Source: Ramlibacter aurantiacus (GTDB lineage: Bacteria > Pseudomonadota > Gammaproteobacteria > Burkholderiales > Burkholderiaceae_C). From it: a stretch of DNA of 64,000 nucleotides. Made by a program: the position numbers and the translations under genes. Position 1 is the first letter of the stretch. Every line of letters starts with the position of its first letter. The notes beneath the pieces are model-generated. The model searched no databases and was not told where the DNA came from. It was given only the letters and a program-made list of their open reading frames with translations. This document shows positions 8,241 to 16,797 of this stretch, in pieces. The stretch covers positions 62,001-126,000 of the forward strand of contig NZ_JAEQNA010000004.1 in the NCBI RefSeq assembly GCF_016722895.1, written 5' to 3'.

Positions 8241-9191
8241 ATGGCCAACATCGACCTGCACACGCTGCGCGTCTTCGATGAGATCTACAAGAGCGGGAGC
8301 CTGTCGAAGACCGCGGAACGCCTCGGCCTGACGCAGCCGGCGATCAGCATCGCGCTGGCCAAGCTGCGCCGCCAGTTCGATGACGCGCTGTTCGTGCGGA
8401 TCGGGCACACCATGCGGCCAACCCCCCAGGCCGAGGGCATGCTGCCCAATGTGCAGGCGGCCATCGCGGCGCTGGAGGGCACGCTGTCCTACCGCCTGAG
8501 CTTCGATGCGGCGACCACGGACACCACCTTCCGCATCGCGATGACCGACATCGGCCAGATCGTGCTGCTGCCGCGGCTGCTGAACGAACTGGCGGTGGCC
8601 GCGCCGCATGCCAGCGTGGAGATGAGCAACATCACCGACCGTGCCCCCCAGCTGCTGGAGTCCGGCGAGCTCGACCTGGTGGTGGGCTTCGCGCCCCAGT
8701 TTCCCGCCGGCTTCTATCAACAGGCGCTGTTCCGCGAGCGCTTCGCCTGCCTGGCAAGATCCGACCATCCGCGCATCCGCGACGCGCCGACGCTAGACGC
8801 CTTCAAGGCCGAAGGCCATGTGGTGGTGGTGACGTCCGGCACCGGGCATCTGATCCTCGAGCGCACACTGCAGAGCTTGAACGTGCATCGGCCGGTGAAG
8901 GTGCGCATTCCCAACTTCCTCGGACTGGCGACGATCGTCGGCACGACCGACTACATCTGCACGCTGCCGCGCCGCGCCGCGCTGATCATGGCGCGCGACA
9001 AGGGCATCGCCGCCTGGGACGTGCCGTTCGAGTTGCCCGACTATGTGGTCAAGCAGCACTGGCACGAACGGCAGATGCGAGACCCCGCCAACCGGTGGCT
9101 GCGCGAGATGATGAGCCGGCTGTTCCTGTCGCGCGAAGCTCCCTTGGCACACGCGCAGGCGGAGGACAGGCCCGACCGGGTGTCCCCCTGA
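8241..9191 (+). CDS. LysR-family transcriptional regulator of the gentisate cluster
   Basis: A 316-residue regulator with an N-terminal winged helix-turn-helix (roughly residues 4-63, LHTLRVFDEIYKSGSLSKTA followed by LTQPAISIALAKLR) and a C-terminal periplasmic-binding-protein-like effector domain. It resembles the NagR/NahR/DntR-type branch that senses aromatic acids, judged by eye. It is transcribed divergently from the hydroxylase operon, and T-N11-A dyads at 8200-8239 and 1821-1841 are its likely targets. The inducer is unknown; a hydroxybenzoate or gentisate is reasonable. Confidence 0.88.
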   Translation: MANIDLHTLRVFDEIYKSGSLSKTAERLGLTQPAISIALAKLRRQFDDALFVRIGHTMRPTPQAEGMLPNVQAAIAALEGTLSYRLSFDAATTDTTFRIAMTDIGQIVLLPRLLNELAVAAPHASVEMSNITDRAPQLLESGELDLVVGFAPQFPAGFYQQALFRERFACLARSDHPRIRDAPTLDAFKAEGHVVVVTSGTGHLILERTLQSLNVHRPVKVRIPNFLGLATIVGTTDYICTLPRRAALIMARDKGIAAWDVPFELPDYVVKQHWHERQMRDPANRWLREMMSRLFLSREAPLAHAQAEDRPDRVSP

Positions 9192-9211
9192 GAGGCGGGC
9201 GCCACCCCGGG

Positions 9212-9622
9212 CTACCGGTGCGGCGCGGCCTGTGGGGGGGTGGCCTGCTCGGCCGCGACGGCAGAGAAACCGCCCCGGGTGACCCGCGTATTGCCGGCTT
9301 CCAGCGCGCCGATGCCCAACAGCGTGACCAGCAGCAAGGGCGGCACGACAACGGCATAGACCAGCGCCAGCCGCTCCCACAGCATGTGCATGAAGACCGC
9401 AACGATCAGCCCTGCCTTCAGCAGCATGAAGACGATGATCAGCGACCAGCGCAGCAGGCCCTGCAGCTGGAAGTAGTCGACCATGTATGAAGCCGCGCTG
9501 AGGACGAACAGCAATCCCCAGATCTTCAAGTACACGCCCAGCGGGTGTTGCTGACCCTGCCCATGTGCGTCGGCGGCGGTGCCGCCGTGCGCGGCGTGTG
9601 TCGGATGACTGCCCGTGTCCAT
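9212..9622 (-). CDS. cytochrome c oxidase subunit IV-type membrane protein
   Basis: A 136-residue membrane protein with a His-rich N-terminal tail and three hydrophobic segments (roughly 29-50, 58-80 and 84-105), matching the prokaryotic subunit IV family (CtaF/CyoD-like) that stabilises heme-copper oxidases. It is the last gene of the oxidase operon, 14 bases after the subunit III gene, and it converges on the LysR gene with a 20-base gap. ATG 9622 was chosen because longer in-frame extensions run back through the upstream subunit III gene. Confidence 0.8.
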   Translation of the reverse strand: MDTGSHPTHAAHGGTAADAHGQGQQHPLGVYLKIWGLLFVLSAASYMVDYFQLQGLLRWSLIIVFMLLKAGLIVAVFMHMLWERLALVYAVVVPPLLLVTLLGIGALEAGNTRVTRGGFSAVAAEQATPPQAAPHR

Positions 9623-9636
9623 GGAATGCTCCCGTC

Positions 9637-10365
9637 CTACCAGAGGTAGAAGAAGGCGAAGATGAAGACCCAGACGAGGTCGACGAAGTGCCAGTACAAG
9701 CCCATGGTCTCGACGATCTCGTAGTTGCCGCGGCGCCCGGTCAGGAAGCCCGGGCGCTCCCCCTCGAGGTCGCCGCGGGCCACCTTCAGGGCGACGATCA
9801 GCAGGAAGACCACGCCGATGGTCACGTGCGTGCCGTGGAAGCCGGTGATCATGAAGAACGACGAGCCGAACTGGGCGGCGCCCCACGGATTGGCCCAGGG
9901 CCGCACCCCTTCGGAGATCAGCTTGGCCCACTCGAAGGCCTGCATGCCGACGAAGGCGGCACCGAGCACCGCCGTGGCAAGCAGCAGCGCGGCGGTGCGC
10001 CGGCGGTCGCGGCGATAGCCGTAGTTCACGGCCAGCGCCATCGTGCCGCTGCTGCTGATCAGGACGAAGGTCATGATGGCGATCAGCAGCAGCGGGACCT
10101 GCGTGCCGAACATCGTCAGCGAGAACACTTCGCTCGGGTTCGGCCACGGCACGACGGTCGACATGCGCGCCGTCATGTAGGAGATGAGGAAAGTGCCGAA
10201 GACGAAGGTGTCGCTGACCAGGAAGATCCACATCATCGGCTTGGCCCAGGGAACGCCCTTGAAGGCGCGCTGGTCCGACGACACGTCCGCGACGACGCTG
10301 CGCCAGGGGCCGGCTGCAGCCGAGGTCTGCGTCGTTGTCGCTGTCGTTGCCGGTATCGAGCTCAT
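9637..10365 (-). CDS. ctaE: cytochrome c oxidase subunit III
   Basis: A 242-residue heme-copper oxidase subunit III. It shows several hydrophobic helices and the family stretches MQAFEWAKLI, FFMITGFHGTHVTIGVVFLL and GLYWHFVDLVWVFIF. Subunit III binds lipid near the D-channel entry and protects subunit I from turnover inactivation. This is the second subunit III-like gene in the operon: the one at 10402 is shorter and less conserved. The larger subunits I and II are encoded upstream on the same strand. Confidence 0.9.
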   Translation of the reverse strand: MSSIPATTATTTQTSAAAGPWRSVVADVSSDQRAFKGVPWAKPMMWIFLVSDTFVFGTFLISYMTARMSTVVPWPNPSEVFSLTMFGTQVPLLLIAIMTFVLISSSGTMALAVNYGYRRDRRRTAALLLATAVLGAAFVGMQAFEWAKLISEGVRPWANPWGAAQFGSSFFMITGFHGTHVTIGVVFLLIVALKVARGDLEGERPGFLTGRRGNYEIVETMGLYWHFVDLVWVFIFAFFYLW

Positions 10366-10401
10366 GGTGCAGGCCTCCGTGAACGCACGCCGGTCCGCCC
10401 G

Positions 10402-11100
10402 TCACAGGGGCGTGGTGGAACAGATCGCCAGCCCCAGGTCCTCGGACACCAGCAGGGCATACAGGACCAGCCAGACGGCGAGCAGGTAATGCCAGTAGGT
10501 CGCGCACAGCTCCACCGCCAGCCTTCCCTCGCGCGTACCGCGGGCGCGGCCGGCGCGGTAGAGGGTGCGCGCCCAGGCGACCAGCCCCCCCGCCACGTGC
10601 AGACCGTGCACGGCGGTGAACAGGTAGAAGAACGCGGCCGCGGCGCTGCGGGTCGCGAAATAGTCCGCCTCGTGCAACTGCTTCCAGACCACGAGCTGGC
10701 CGGCCAGGAAGGCGGTGGTGAGCACGCCAGCGGCCAGCAGCCCCCGGCGCAGCGCGGCCTCATCGCCGCGGCGTGCCGCGCGTACGCAGGCCGCCATGGC
10801 CAGGCTCGCGGCGGCCAGCAGGACCGTGTTCAGCTGAAGCAAGCGCGGGCGCGGTATCGGGCTCCAGTCGGCGAAGCCCAGTCGCATGGCGTAGGCGCTG
10901 ACGAACAGCACGAACAGCGAGCTGGCCACGCCCAGGAACACCCACAGGCCGGCGCGCGCCGCGGGAAGCGCCAGCTCCGCCCGCGGCGCGGCGTCCGTCG
11001 GCGCCTCCGGGCCCCAGGGCTGCACGTTGACGGTATGGCGCAGCAGCCAGCCGACGATGACGGCCATCAGCAGCGTGAGGAAGACCATTCCGATGGTCAT
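10402..11100 (-). CDS. second subunit III-like heme-copper oxidase protein
   Basis: A 232-residue polytopic membrane protein of the subunit III family. Typical remnants are RAGLWVFLGVASSLFVLFVSAYAM, FFYLFTAVHGLHVAGGLVAW and CATYWHYLLAVWLVLY, the HxxH/WHY-containing helices of subunit III. It lies four bases after the subunit I stop and 36 bases before the canonical subunit III gene. Paired subunit III genes occur in some coxMNOP/caa3-type operons. Whether both enter the same complex cannot be told from sequence. Confidence 0.8.
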   Translation of the reverse strand: MTIGMVFLTLLMAVIVGWLLRHTVNVQPWGPEAPTDAAPRAELALPAARAGLWVFLGVASSLFVLFVSAYAMRLGFADWSPIPRPRLLQLNTVLLAAASLAMAACVRAARRGDEAALRRGLLAAGVLTTAFLAGQLVVWKQLHEADYFATRSAAAAFFYLFTAVHGLHVAGGLVAWARTLYRAGRARGTREGRLAVELCATYWHYLLAVWLVLYALLVSEDLGLAICSTTPL

Positions 11101-11104
11101 GTCG

Positions 11105-12904
11105 CTAGGCTCCGGCGGCCCGCTCGCCCTTCACCCAGGCGGCGTCAGCCACCTCCGACGGCGGCACGTTCTGCGGGATGTAGTCGGCCTGCACGCCCGG
11201 CACGCCGTAGTCGTAGGCCCAGCGATACACCACCGGCAGTTCCTTGCCGAAGTTGCCGTGCCGCGGGGGTGTTTCGGAGGTCTGCCACTCCAGTGTCGTG
11301 GCGCCCCAGGGGTTGCCACCGGCGGGCCTGCCGCGGAAATAGCTGGCCACCAGGTTGTAGAGGAAGACGAGCTGCGCCGCGCCCACGACGAAGGCCGCGA
11401 TGGAGATCCAGGCGTTGAGCAGGTGGGCCGACTCCGGGATGAAGCTCGTTCCGCCGATGGCGTAGTAGCGCCGCGGGACGCCCATGAAGCCCAGGTAGTG
11501 CATGGGATAGAAGATCGCGTACGTGCCGACGAAAGTCACCCAGAAGTGCAGCTTGCCGAGCGGGTCGTCCAGCATCCGACCCGTGATCTTCGGATACCAG
11601 TGGTAGATGGCGCCGAACACCACCAGCACCGGGGCGATGCCCATGACCATGTGGAAGTGTGCGACGACGAACATGGTGTCCGACAACGGCAGGTCGACCA
11701 CGACATTGCCCAGGAAGAGGCCAGTGAGGCCGCCGTTGACAAAGGTGAAGATGAAGGCGATGGCGAACAGCATCGGCACCGTGAGGCGTATGTTGCCGCG
11801 CCAGAGGGTCAGCACCCAGTTGTAGACCTTGATGGCCGTGGGTACTGCAATCACCAGCGTGGTGGTCGCGAAGAAGAAGCCGAAGTAGGGATTCATGCCG
11901 CTGACGTACATGTGGTGCGCCCACACGACGAAGCTGAGGCCACCGATCACCAGGATGGCCCAGACCATCATCCGGTAGCCGAAGATGTTCTTGCGGGCGT
12001 GGGTGCTGATCAGGTCCGAGACGATGCCGAAGGCCGGGAGGGCCACGATGTAGACCTCCGGGTGGCCGAAGAACCAGAACAGGTGCTGGAACAACAGCGG
12101 GTTTCCGCCCGTGTAGGCCAGCTGCTTTCCCTGGGACACCAGCGAAGGCATGAAGAAACTGGTCCCCAAGGTCTGGTCCAGCAGCATCATGACGGCACTC
12201 ACGAACAACGCCGGAAAGGCGAGCAGCGCCAGGATGGTCGCCATGAAGATGCCCCAGACGGTGAGCGGCATGCGCATCAGCGTCATGCCACGCGCGCGCG
12301 CCTGGAGCACCGTGACCACGTAGTTCAGTCCACCCATGGTGAACCCGACCACGAAGACGAGGAGCGAGACCAGCAGCAGGATGATTCCCCAGCTCGCGCC
12401 GGGCGTGCCCTCCAGGATGGCCTGAGGCGGGTACATGGTCCAGCCTGCCCCGCTGGGACCACCCGGCACGAGCATGCTGGCCACGAGCAGGATGACCGCC
12501 AGCAGGTACATCCAGTAGCTCAGCATGTTCAGGTAGGGGAACACCATGTCACGGGCGCCCACCATCAGTGGGATCAGGTAGTTCCCGAAGCCGCCCAGGA
12601 ACAAGGCGGTGAGCAGGTACACGACCATGATCATCCCGTGCATGCTCACCAGCTGCAGGTAGGTCGACGGGTTGATGAACGCGACGCGGCCGGGGAAGCC
12701 GAGTTGCAGGCGCATGAGCCACGAGAAGACGAGCGCCACCAGGCCGATGCCGATCGCGGTGAGCGCGTACTGGATCGCGATCACCTTGGCATCCTGGCTC
12801 CAGATGTACTTGCCGATGAACGTCTTCGGGTGATAGAGCTCGGCCTCGGGAATTTCGGCCGGCGGCGCGAAGCCGGTTTCGTCGTGCGCGACATGGCTGC
12901 TCAT
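11105..12904 (-). CDS. ctaD: cytochrome c oxidase subunit I
   Basis: A 599-residue catalytic subunit with about twelve membrane helices, binding low-spin heme a and the heme a3-CuB centre where O2 is reduced to water. The CuB/D-channel motif WFFGHPEVYIVALPAFG includes the type A glutamate. WAHHMYVSGM carries two further CuB histidines, and FVVAHFHMVMG carries the heme ligands. Subunit II lies 16 bases upstream and the first subunit III 4 bases downstream. The roughly 50-residue tail rich in prolines and acidic residues is cytoplasmic by prediction. Confidence 0.95.
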   Translation of the reverse strand: MSSHVAHDETGFAPPAEIPEAELYHPKTFIGKYIWSQDAKVIAIQYALTAIGIGLVALVFSWLMRLQLGFPGRVAFINPSTYLQLVSMHGMIMVVYLLTALFLGGFGNYLIPLMVGARDMVFPYLNMLSYWMYLLAVILLVASMLVPGGPSGAGWTMYPPQAILEGTPGASWGIILLLVSLLVFVVGFTMGGLNYVVTVLQARARGMTLMRMPLTVWGIFMATILALLAFPALFVSAVMMLLDQTLGTSFFMPSLVSQGKQLAYTGGNPLLFQHLFWFFGHPEVYIVALPAFGIVSDLISTHARKNIFGYRMMVWAILVIGGLSFVVWAHHMYVSGMNPYFGFFFATTTLVIAVPTAIKVYNWVLTLWRGNIRLTVPMLFAIAFIFTFVNGGLTGLFLGNVVVDLPLSDTMFVVAHFHMVMGIAPVLVVFGAIYHWYPKITGRMLDDPLGKLHFWVTFVGTYAIFYPMHYLGFMGVPRRYYAIGGTSFIPESAHLLNAWISIAAFVVGAAQLVFLYNLVASYFRGRPAGGNPWGATTLEWQTSETPPRHGNFGKELPVVYRWAYDYGVPGVQADYIPQNVPPSEVADAAWVKGERAAGA

Positions 12905-12920
12905 GGGGCGGTCTCCGTGG

Positions 12921-14273
12921 TCAGCGCGAGTTGATGTAGGCCAGCGTGTCGCCGATCGCCGCGTCGTCGTTCAGCATGGCGGCGATCAGGGCCATTTGCG
13001 CACCGTGGGTGTCCTGCGGGTGCCCGCCCCGCACCCCGTCGCGGAAGTTCTTCAACTGCCGCGCCATGTACCAGTCGCTCATGCCCTGCAGCCGCGGCGC
13101 ATGGGTCGCTGCCACGCCGCGCCCGTCGGCACCGTGGCACGCCGCACAGGTCGCGTAAAGGCGTCGTCCCCGGTCGAGGTCGCCCTGGATGGTGGCCGTT
13201 CGTGGCGCCTCGGGCAGTGCGGCGATGTAGGCAGCGACGTCGGCCATGGCCTGGTCGTCGGGCAGCGTGGCCGCCATGGGCGCCATCATCTTTCCGAAGG
13301 TGTCTTGCTCGTGCGTGCCGCGCGCACCGGCCTTGAACAGTTGCAACTGGCGCGCGAGGTACCACGCGGGCTGCCCGCCCAGGCGAGGCGCATGGAGCGC
13401 CACGTTGCCCTCGCCGTTCGCGCCGTGACAGGCGGCACAGCTCGCGTACAGCGCCCGGCCGGCCGAGACGCTGCCGGCCGGGCGGTCGGCGGATTGCGTA
13501 AACGTGGTCTGCCGACCCAGCCATTCGCCATAGACGGCGGGCTCATCCACCACGACGCGACCCCGCATCGCGAAGTGACCGACGCCGCACAGCTCTTCGC
13601 ACAGGAGGTCGTACGAGCCGGTCCGCGTGGGCGTGAACCAGGTGTAGGTGACCTGGCCCGGGACCAGGTCCATCTTCACCCGCAGCTGGGCCACGCCGAA
13701 GTTGTGCAGGACATCCTTGGACCGCAGCAGCAGCTTGATCGGCTGACCGAGGGGCACGTGCAACTCGGGGCCGGCCACGAGGATGTCGTCACGACCATGG
13801 GGATCGTGGCGGTCCAGGCCGAAGGGATTGGCATCCGTCACCAGCCTCGCATGCACCCGGCCCAGCTGGCCGTCCTTGCCGGGGAGCCGGTAGCTCCAGC
13901 TCCATTGCTGGGCGACCACCTCCACCACCTGCGCATCCTTCGGCACGCCGATCACGTCGGCCCAGACCATCAGGCCCGGCGCCAGCATCGCGGCTACGCC
14001 GCCACCGGTGAGCACGAGGAGCCACCATTCGAGCTTCTTGTTCTCAGGCTCGTAGGCGGCCCGTCCTTCGCGGCGGTACCGGTAGCGCACGAGGGCCCAG
14101 GCCATGAACAGGTTCACGGCGACGAAGACCACGCCGGTGACCCAGAAGGTGATCGCGATCGTGGTGTCGATCGCGCCCCAGTTCGATGCGATGGGCGTGA
14201 AGTACCAGGGGCTCAGGAAGTGGAAGAGGACCGACCCGAGGGCCAGCACCACCAGAACGATCGCGATTGCCAT
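12921..14273 (-). CDS. ctaC: cytochrome c oxidase subunit II with two fused cytochrome c domains
   Basis: A 450-residue subunit II. Two N-terminal membrane helices (about 1-20 and 38-62, with a further hydrophobic stretch at 83-107) precede the CuA cupredoxin domain with H190, C225, E227, C229, H233 and M236. Two CxxCH heme c sites follow, CAACH at 279-283 and again at 376-380, so this is a caa3-type oxidase carrying its own diheme cytochrome. ATG 14273 begins the first helix. It has no good Shine-Dalgarno of its own: a strong one belongs to a 21-codon ORF ending two bases before it. A frame-open extension to 14399 looks non-coding. Confidence 0.9.
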   Translation of the reverse strand: MAIAIVLVVLALGSVLFHFLSPWYFTPIASNWGAIDTTIAITFWVTGVVFVAVNLFMAWALVRYRYRREGRAAYEPENKKLEWWLLVLTGGGVAAMLAPGLMVWADVIGVPKDAQVVEVVAQQWSWSYRLPGKDGQLGRVHARLVTDANPFGLDRHDPHGRDDILVAGPELHVPLGQPIKLLLRSKDVLHNFGVAQLRVKMDLVPGQVTYTWFTPTRTGSYDLLCEELCGVGHFAMRGRVVVDEPAVYGEWLGRQTTFTQSADRPAGSVSAGRALYASCAACHGANGEGNVALHAPRLGGQPAWYLARQLQLFKAGARGTHEQDTFGKMMAPMAATLPDDQAMADVAAYIAALPEAPRTATIQGDLDRGRRLYATCAACHGADGRGVAATHAPRLQGMSDWYMARQLKNFRDGVRGGHPQDTHGAQMALIAAMLNDDAAIGDTLAYINSR

Positions 14274-14275
14274 GG

Positions 14276-14341
14276 CTAGGCCCGCGTTCGACAGAGCCCC
14301 GGACGGGCGGACGCGGCACGCAAACGCAGGGGCCTGTGCAT
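14276..14341 (-). CDS. putative leader peptide ahead of ctaC
   Basis: A 21-codon ORF that starts with ATG behind a perfect AAGGAGG five bases upstream (14347-14353). It is arginine-rich (begins MHRPLRLRAAS) and ends in TAG two bases before the ctaC ATG, in another frame. This is the only strong ribosome site in the leader, so ctaC translation may depend on termination-reinitiation. Whether the peptide itself matters is unknown. Confidence 0.45.
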   Translation of the reverse strand: MHRPLRLRAASARPGLCRTRA

Positions 14342-14377
14342 GGCAGCCTCCTTCGCACGCGATAGTGCAGAGATTCA

Positions 14378-14406
14378 CTTGTACATCCCGCCGCGCCACA
14401 TTGCAA
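14378..14406 (-). promoter_or_regulatory. candidate promoter of the cytochrome oxidase operon
   Basis: On the minus strand TTGCAA (14401-14406) is separated by 17 bases from TACAAG (14378-14383). The predicted start near 14371 gives a short leader before the AAGGAGG at 14347-14353. Confidence 0.45.
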
Positions 14407-14528
14407 ATTCAGCAGCAGGCTCAGGCGCGGTCGATGCGACGCTTCCGGGGTCGCCGGAAGGGTCTTGCGAAGCGCGGGACGGCACAGGCCTATGCTGTGT
14501 GTCTCAGGGTTCGCCTTTGGAGGTTCGG

Positions 14529-14939
14529 ATGAAGCACTTCAGCCTCTCTTCCGGCATGACGACGATGCGTGGCGTCTTCTATCCGCGCGGACACATCGTC
14601 CTGATGTTCCCGACGGAGCAGGACGTTCTGATGGCAGCGGACCTGCTGCGACAGGACGGCGTTTCGGAGGACGATCTGTCGGTCGCGACTCCGGAGGAAT
14701 TCGAGCGGGAGATCAAGGGCTTGTGCCAGGACCACCCCGACGTGCTGTTGCCATCGGTCGGCACCGAGGCCGAAACTGCGCAGCACCTGCGGCGACTCGC
14801 CCATCAGGGGCACCACGCCCTCATCGTGCACGCGGGCGCCAAGCTCACCTCTCACCACGTGGTTGAGTTGCTGAAGGACACGCACTGCTCGTACGGACAG
14901 CGCTACCGATTCCTCGTCATCGAAGACCTGGTCTGCTGA
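14529..14939 (+). CDS. conserved-looking small protein of unknown function
   Basis: A 136-residue soluble protein with no signal peptide or membrane helix. It begins MKHFSLSSGMTTMRGVFYP, then has an alpha/beta pattern: a hydrophobic strand (HIVLMFP), a helix (DVLMAADLLRQ), an acidic helix, a His-rich turn (HQGHHALIVHAG) and a C-terminal strand RYRFLVIEDLV. The repeated strand-helix-strand halves could be a ferredoxin-like fold. GGAGG five bases before ATG 14529 supports the start. It is divergent from the cytochrome oxidase operon, sharing a 129-base promoter region, so co-regulation is possible. I do not recognise a named family. Confidence 0.75.
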   Translation: MKHFSLSSGMTTMRGVFYPRGHIVLMFPTEQDVLMAADLLRQDGVSEDDLSVATPEEFEREIKGLCQDHPDVLLPSVGTEAETAQHLRRLAHQGHHALIVHAGAKLTSHHVVELLKDTHCSYGQRYRFLVIEDLVC

Positions 14940-15040
14940 CCACCGGGCGCGCTGCCGGTGCCCCGGCATTGACCTGACCCGATCGCGAAGCCCGCCATCC
15001 GCCCGTTACCCGCTGGGCGTTGTTTCTGGCTGGCAAGAAA

Positions 15041-15069
15041 AAAGCCGGTCGATTGAATCGACCGGCTTT
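15041..15069 (-). terminator. rho-independent terminator after tRNA-fMet
   Basis: A perfect 14-bp stem with a one-base loop (half-site AAAGCCGGTCGATT). On the minus strand it is followed by a run of T (15038-15043 as A on the plus strand). It ends the tRNA transcript, and probably the whole rplN-rplQ operon. Confidence 0.9.
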
Positions 15070-15073
15070 GAAT

Positions 15074-15150
<77 letters not shown>

Positions 15151-15162
15151 TCAGAACTCGAG

Positions 15163-15168
15163 ATTATA
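15163..15168 (-). promoter_or_regulatory. -10 box of tRNA-fMet
   Basis: A consensus TATAAT on the minus strand, 12 bases before the tRNA 5' end, so a start within a few bases of the mature end is expected. No clear -35 hexamer is seen at 16-18 bases. This allows tRNA expression independent of the ribosomal operon. Confidence 0.55.
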
Positions 15169-15187
15169 GGGGCTTGAAAGGCTCTTT

Positions 15188-15583
15188 TTACTCAGCTGCC
15201 GAAGATTCTTCACCTTCGGTGGGTTCGGGGCGATCCACCAGCTCGACCAAGGCCATGGGGGCGTTGTCGCCCACGCGGAAGCCCATCTTCAGAATGCGCG
15301 TGTAGCCACCCGGACGCTCCTTGAAGCGCGGGCCCAGTTCGGCGAACAGCTTGGTCACGATGTCGCGATTGCGCAGGCGGTCGAAGGCCAGTCGCTTGTT
15401 GGCGACCGTGGGCTCTTTGGCCAGCGTGATCATCGGTTCGACGACGCGACGAAGTTCCTTTGCCTTGGGCACCGTGGTCTTGATGACTTCGTGCTCGAGC
15501 AGCGAGTTCATCATGTTGCGCAGCATCGCCTGGCGATGCTCGCTGGTGCGATTGAGTTTGCGAAGGCCGTGTCCGTGACGCAT
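15188..15583 (-). CDS. rplQ: 50S ribosomal protein L17
   Basis: A 131-residue ribosomal protein with the invariant N-terminus [20 protein letters not shown] and the [19 protein letters not shown] block. It binds 23S rRNA near the exit-tunnel side of the large subunit. The last 15 residues are acidic and variable, as is usual. It is the final protein gene of the alpha operon, 90 bases after rpoA. Confidence 0.97.
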   Translation of the reverse strand: MRHGHGLRKLNRTSEHRQAMLRNMMNSLLEHEVIKTTVPKAKELRRVVEPMITLAKEPTVANKRLAFDRLRNRDIVTKLFAELGPRFKERPGGYTRILKMGFRVGDNAPMALVELVDRPEPTEGEESSAAE

Positions 15584-15615
15584 GGTGTGTTCCTTTCCTT
15601 ATCGATCAAAGGCAG

Positions 15616-15664
15616 CCGGATCAGGTACTGCCAGTTCACCATCCGGAGGGGCACATGCCCCTCC
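15616..15664 (-). other. intercistronic hairpin between rpoA and rplQ
   Basis: A perfect 8-bp stem with a 4-base loop (GGAGGGGC at 15645-15652, GCCCCTCC at 15657-15664) overlaps a second pairing, CCGGAT (15616) with ATCCGG (15641). The two structures are mutually exclusive at 15645-15646. No T-run follows, so this looks like an mRNA processing or stability element, not a terminator. Confidence 0.5.
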
Positions 15665-15673
15665 TCGATTCTC

Positions 15674-16663
15674 TTAACGCTTGTCGAGGCCGGCCGGAGG
15701 CCAGCTCTCGAGTTTCATGCCCAAGGTGAGACCGCGCGAGGCGAGCACTTCCTTGATCTCGTTGAGCGACTTGCGACCGAGGTTGGGGGTCTTGAGCAGC
15801 TCGTTCTCGGTACGCTGGATCAGGTCACCGATGTAGTAGATGTTCTCGGCCTTCAGGCAGTTGGCCGAACGGACCGTGAGCTCGAGCTCGTCGACCGGAC
15901 GCAGCAGGATCGGGTCGAACTGCTGCGAGGTGCGCTGCACCGGCTGGTCGAAGGCGGCGAGTTCGCTGCCCTCGAGCTGCGCGAACACAGCGAGCTGTTC
16001 GACCAGGATCTTGGCCGAAGCCCGCACGGCGTCTTCAGCCGTGATCGCGCCATTGGTCTCGATCTCGACGACCAGCTTGTCCAGGTCGGTGCGCTGCTCG
16101 ACCCGTGCGCTCTCGACCGTGTAGCTCACGCGCTTGACGGGCGAGAACGAGGCATCGAGGACGATCCGGCCGATGGACTTGGTGGGCTCGTCGGCATAGC
16201 GGCGCATCGTGCCGGGCACATAGCCGCGACCCTTCTCGACCTTGATCTGCATGTCGATCTTGCCGCCCTGCGACAGGTGCGCGATGACATGGTCCGGGTT
16301 GATGATCTCGACGTCGTGCGGCGTCTGGATGTCGGCGGCTGTGACGGGACCTTCACCGTCCTTGCGCAGCGAGAGCGTGACCTCGTCGCGGTTGTGGAGC
16401 TTGAACACCACGCCCTTGAGGTTCAACAGGATCGCCACGACGTCTTCCTGGACGCCATCGATCGAGGAATACTCGTGAAGCACACCGGCAATGGTGACTT
16501 CGGTTGCCGCATACCCGACCATCGAGGACAGCAGCACGCGCCGCAGGGCATTGCCCAGCGTGTGGCCATAGCCACGCTCGAACGGCTCCAGCGTGACCTT
16601 GGCACGGTTGGGGCCAAGCTGCTCCACGTTGATGGACTTGGGTTTCAGCAAATTGGTTTGCAT
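15674..16663 (-). CDS. rpoA: RNA polymerase alpha subunit
   Basis: A 329-residue subunit. The N-terminal assembly domain has [21 protein letters not shown], which dimerises and holds beta and beta'. The C-terminal domain has the promoter- and activator-contact block ([36 protein letters not shown]). Length is that of other betaproteobacteria. It sits in the alpha operon between rpsD (134 bases upstream) and rplQ. Confidence 0.98.
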   Translation of the reverse strand: MQTNLLKPKSINVEQLGPNRAKVTLEPFERGYGHTLGNALRRVLLSSMVGYAATEVTIAGVLHEYSSIDGVQEDVVAILLNLKGVVFKLHNRDEVTLSLRKDGEGPVTAADIQTPHDVEIINPDHVIAHLSQGGKIDMQIKVEKGRGYVPGTMRRYADEPTKSIGRIVLDASFSPVKRVSYTVESARVEQRTDLDKLVVEIETNGAITAEDAVRASAKILVEQLAVFAQLEGSELAAFDQPVQRTSQQFDPILLRPVDELELTVRSANCLKAENIYYIGDLIQRTENELLKTPNLGRKSLNEIKEVLASRGLTLGMKLESWPPAGLDKR

Positions 16664-16797
16664 GCAGGACTTCCTCTCAATACCCCCGGCTCGTTACACC
16701 GGTAAGGCTGGTGAAGCGCCTGCCAGGGATGCGGGCCTGACAGGTACCAAAAAACTTTGGGCCGAGGCTGGCCAGGCGGCGCAGCCTCGACGGTCGC

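Noticed and set aside
14274-14399. N-terminal extension of ctaC to ATG 14399
   Set aside because: The extra 42 residues lack a family match and cover the promoter and leader; the first membrane helix begins at ATG 14273.
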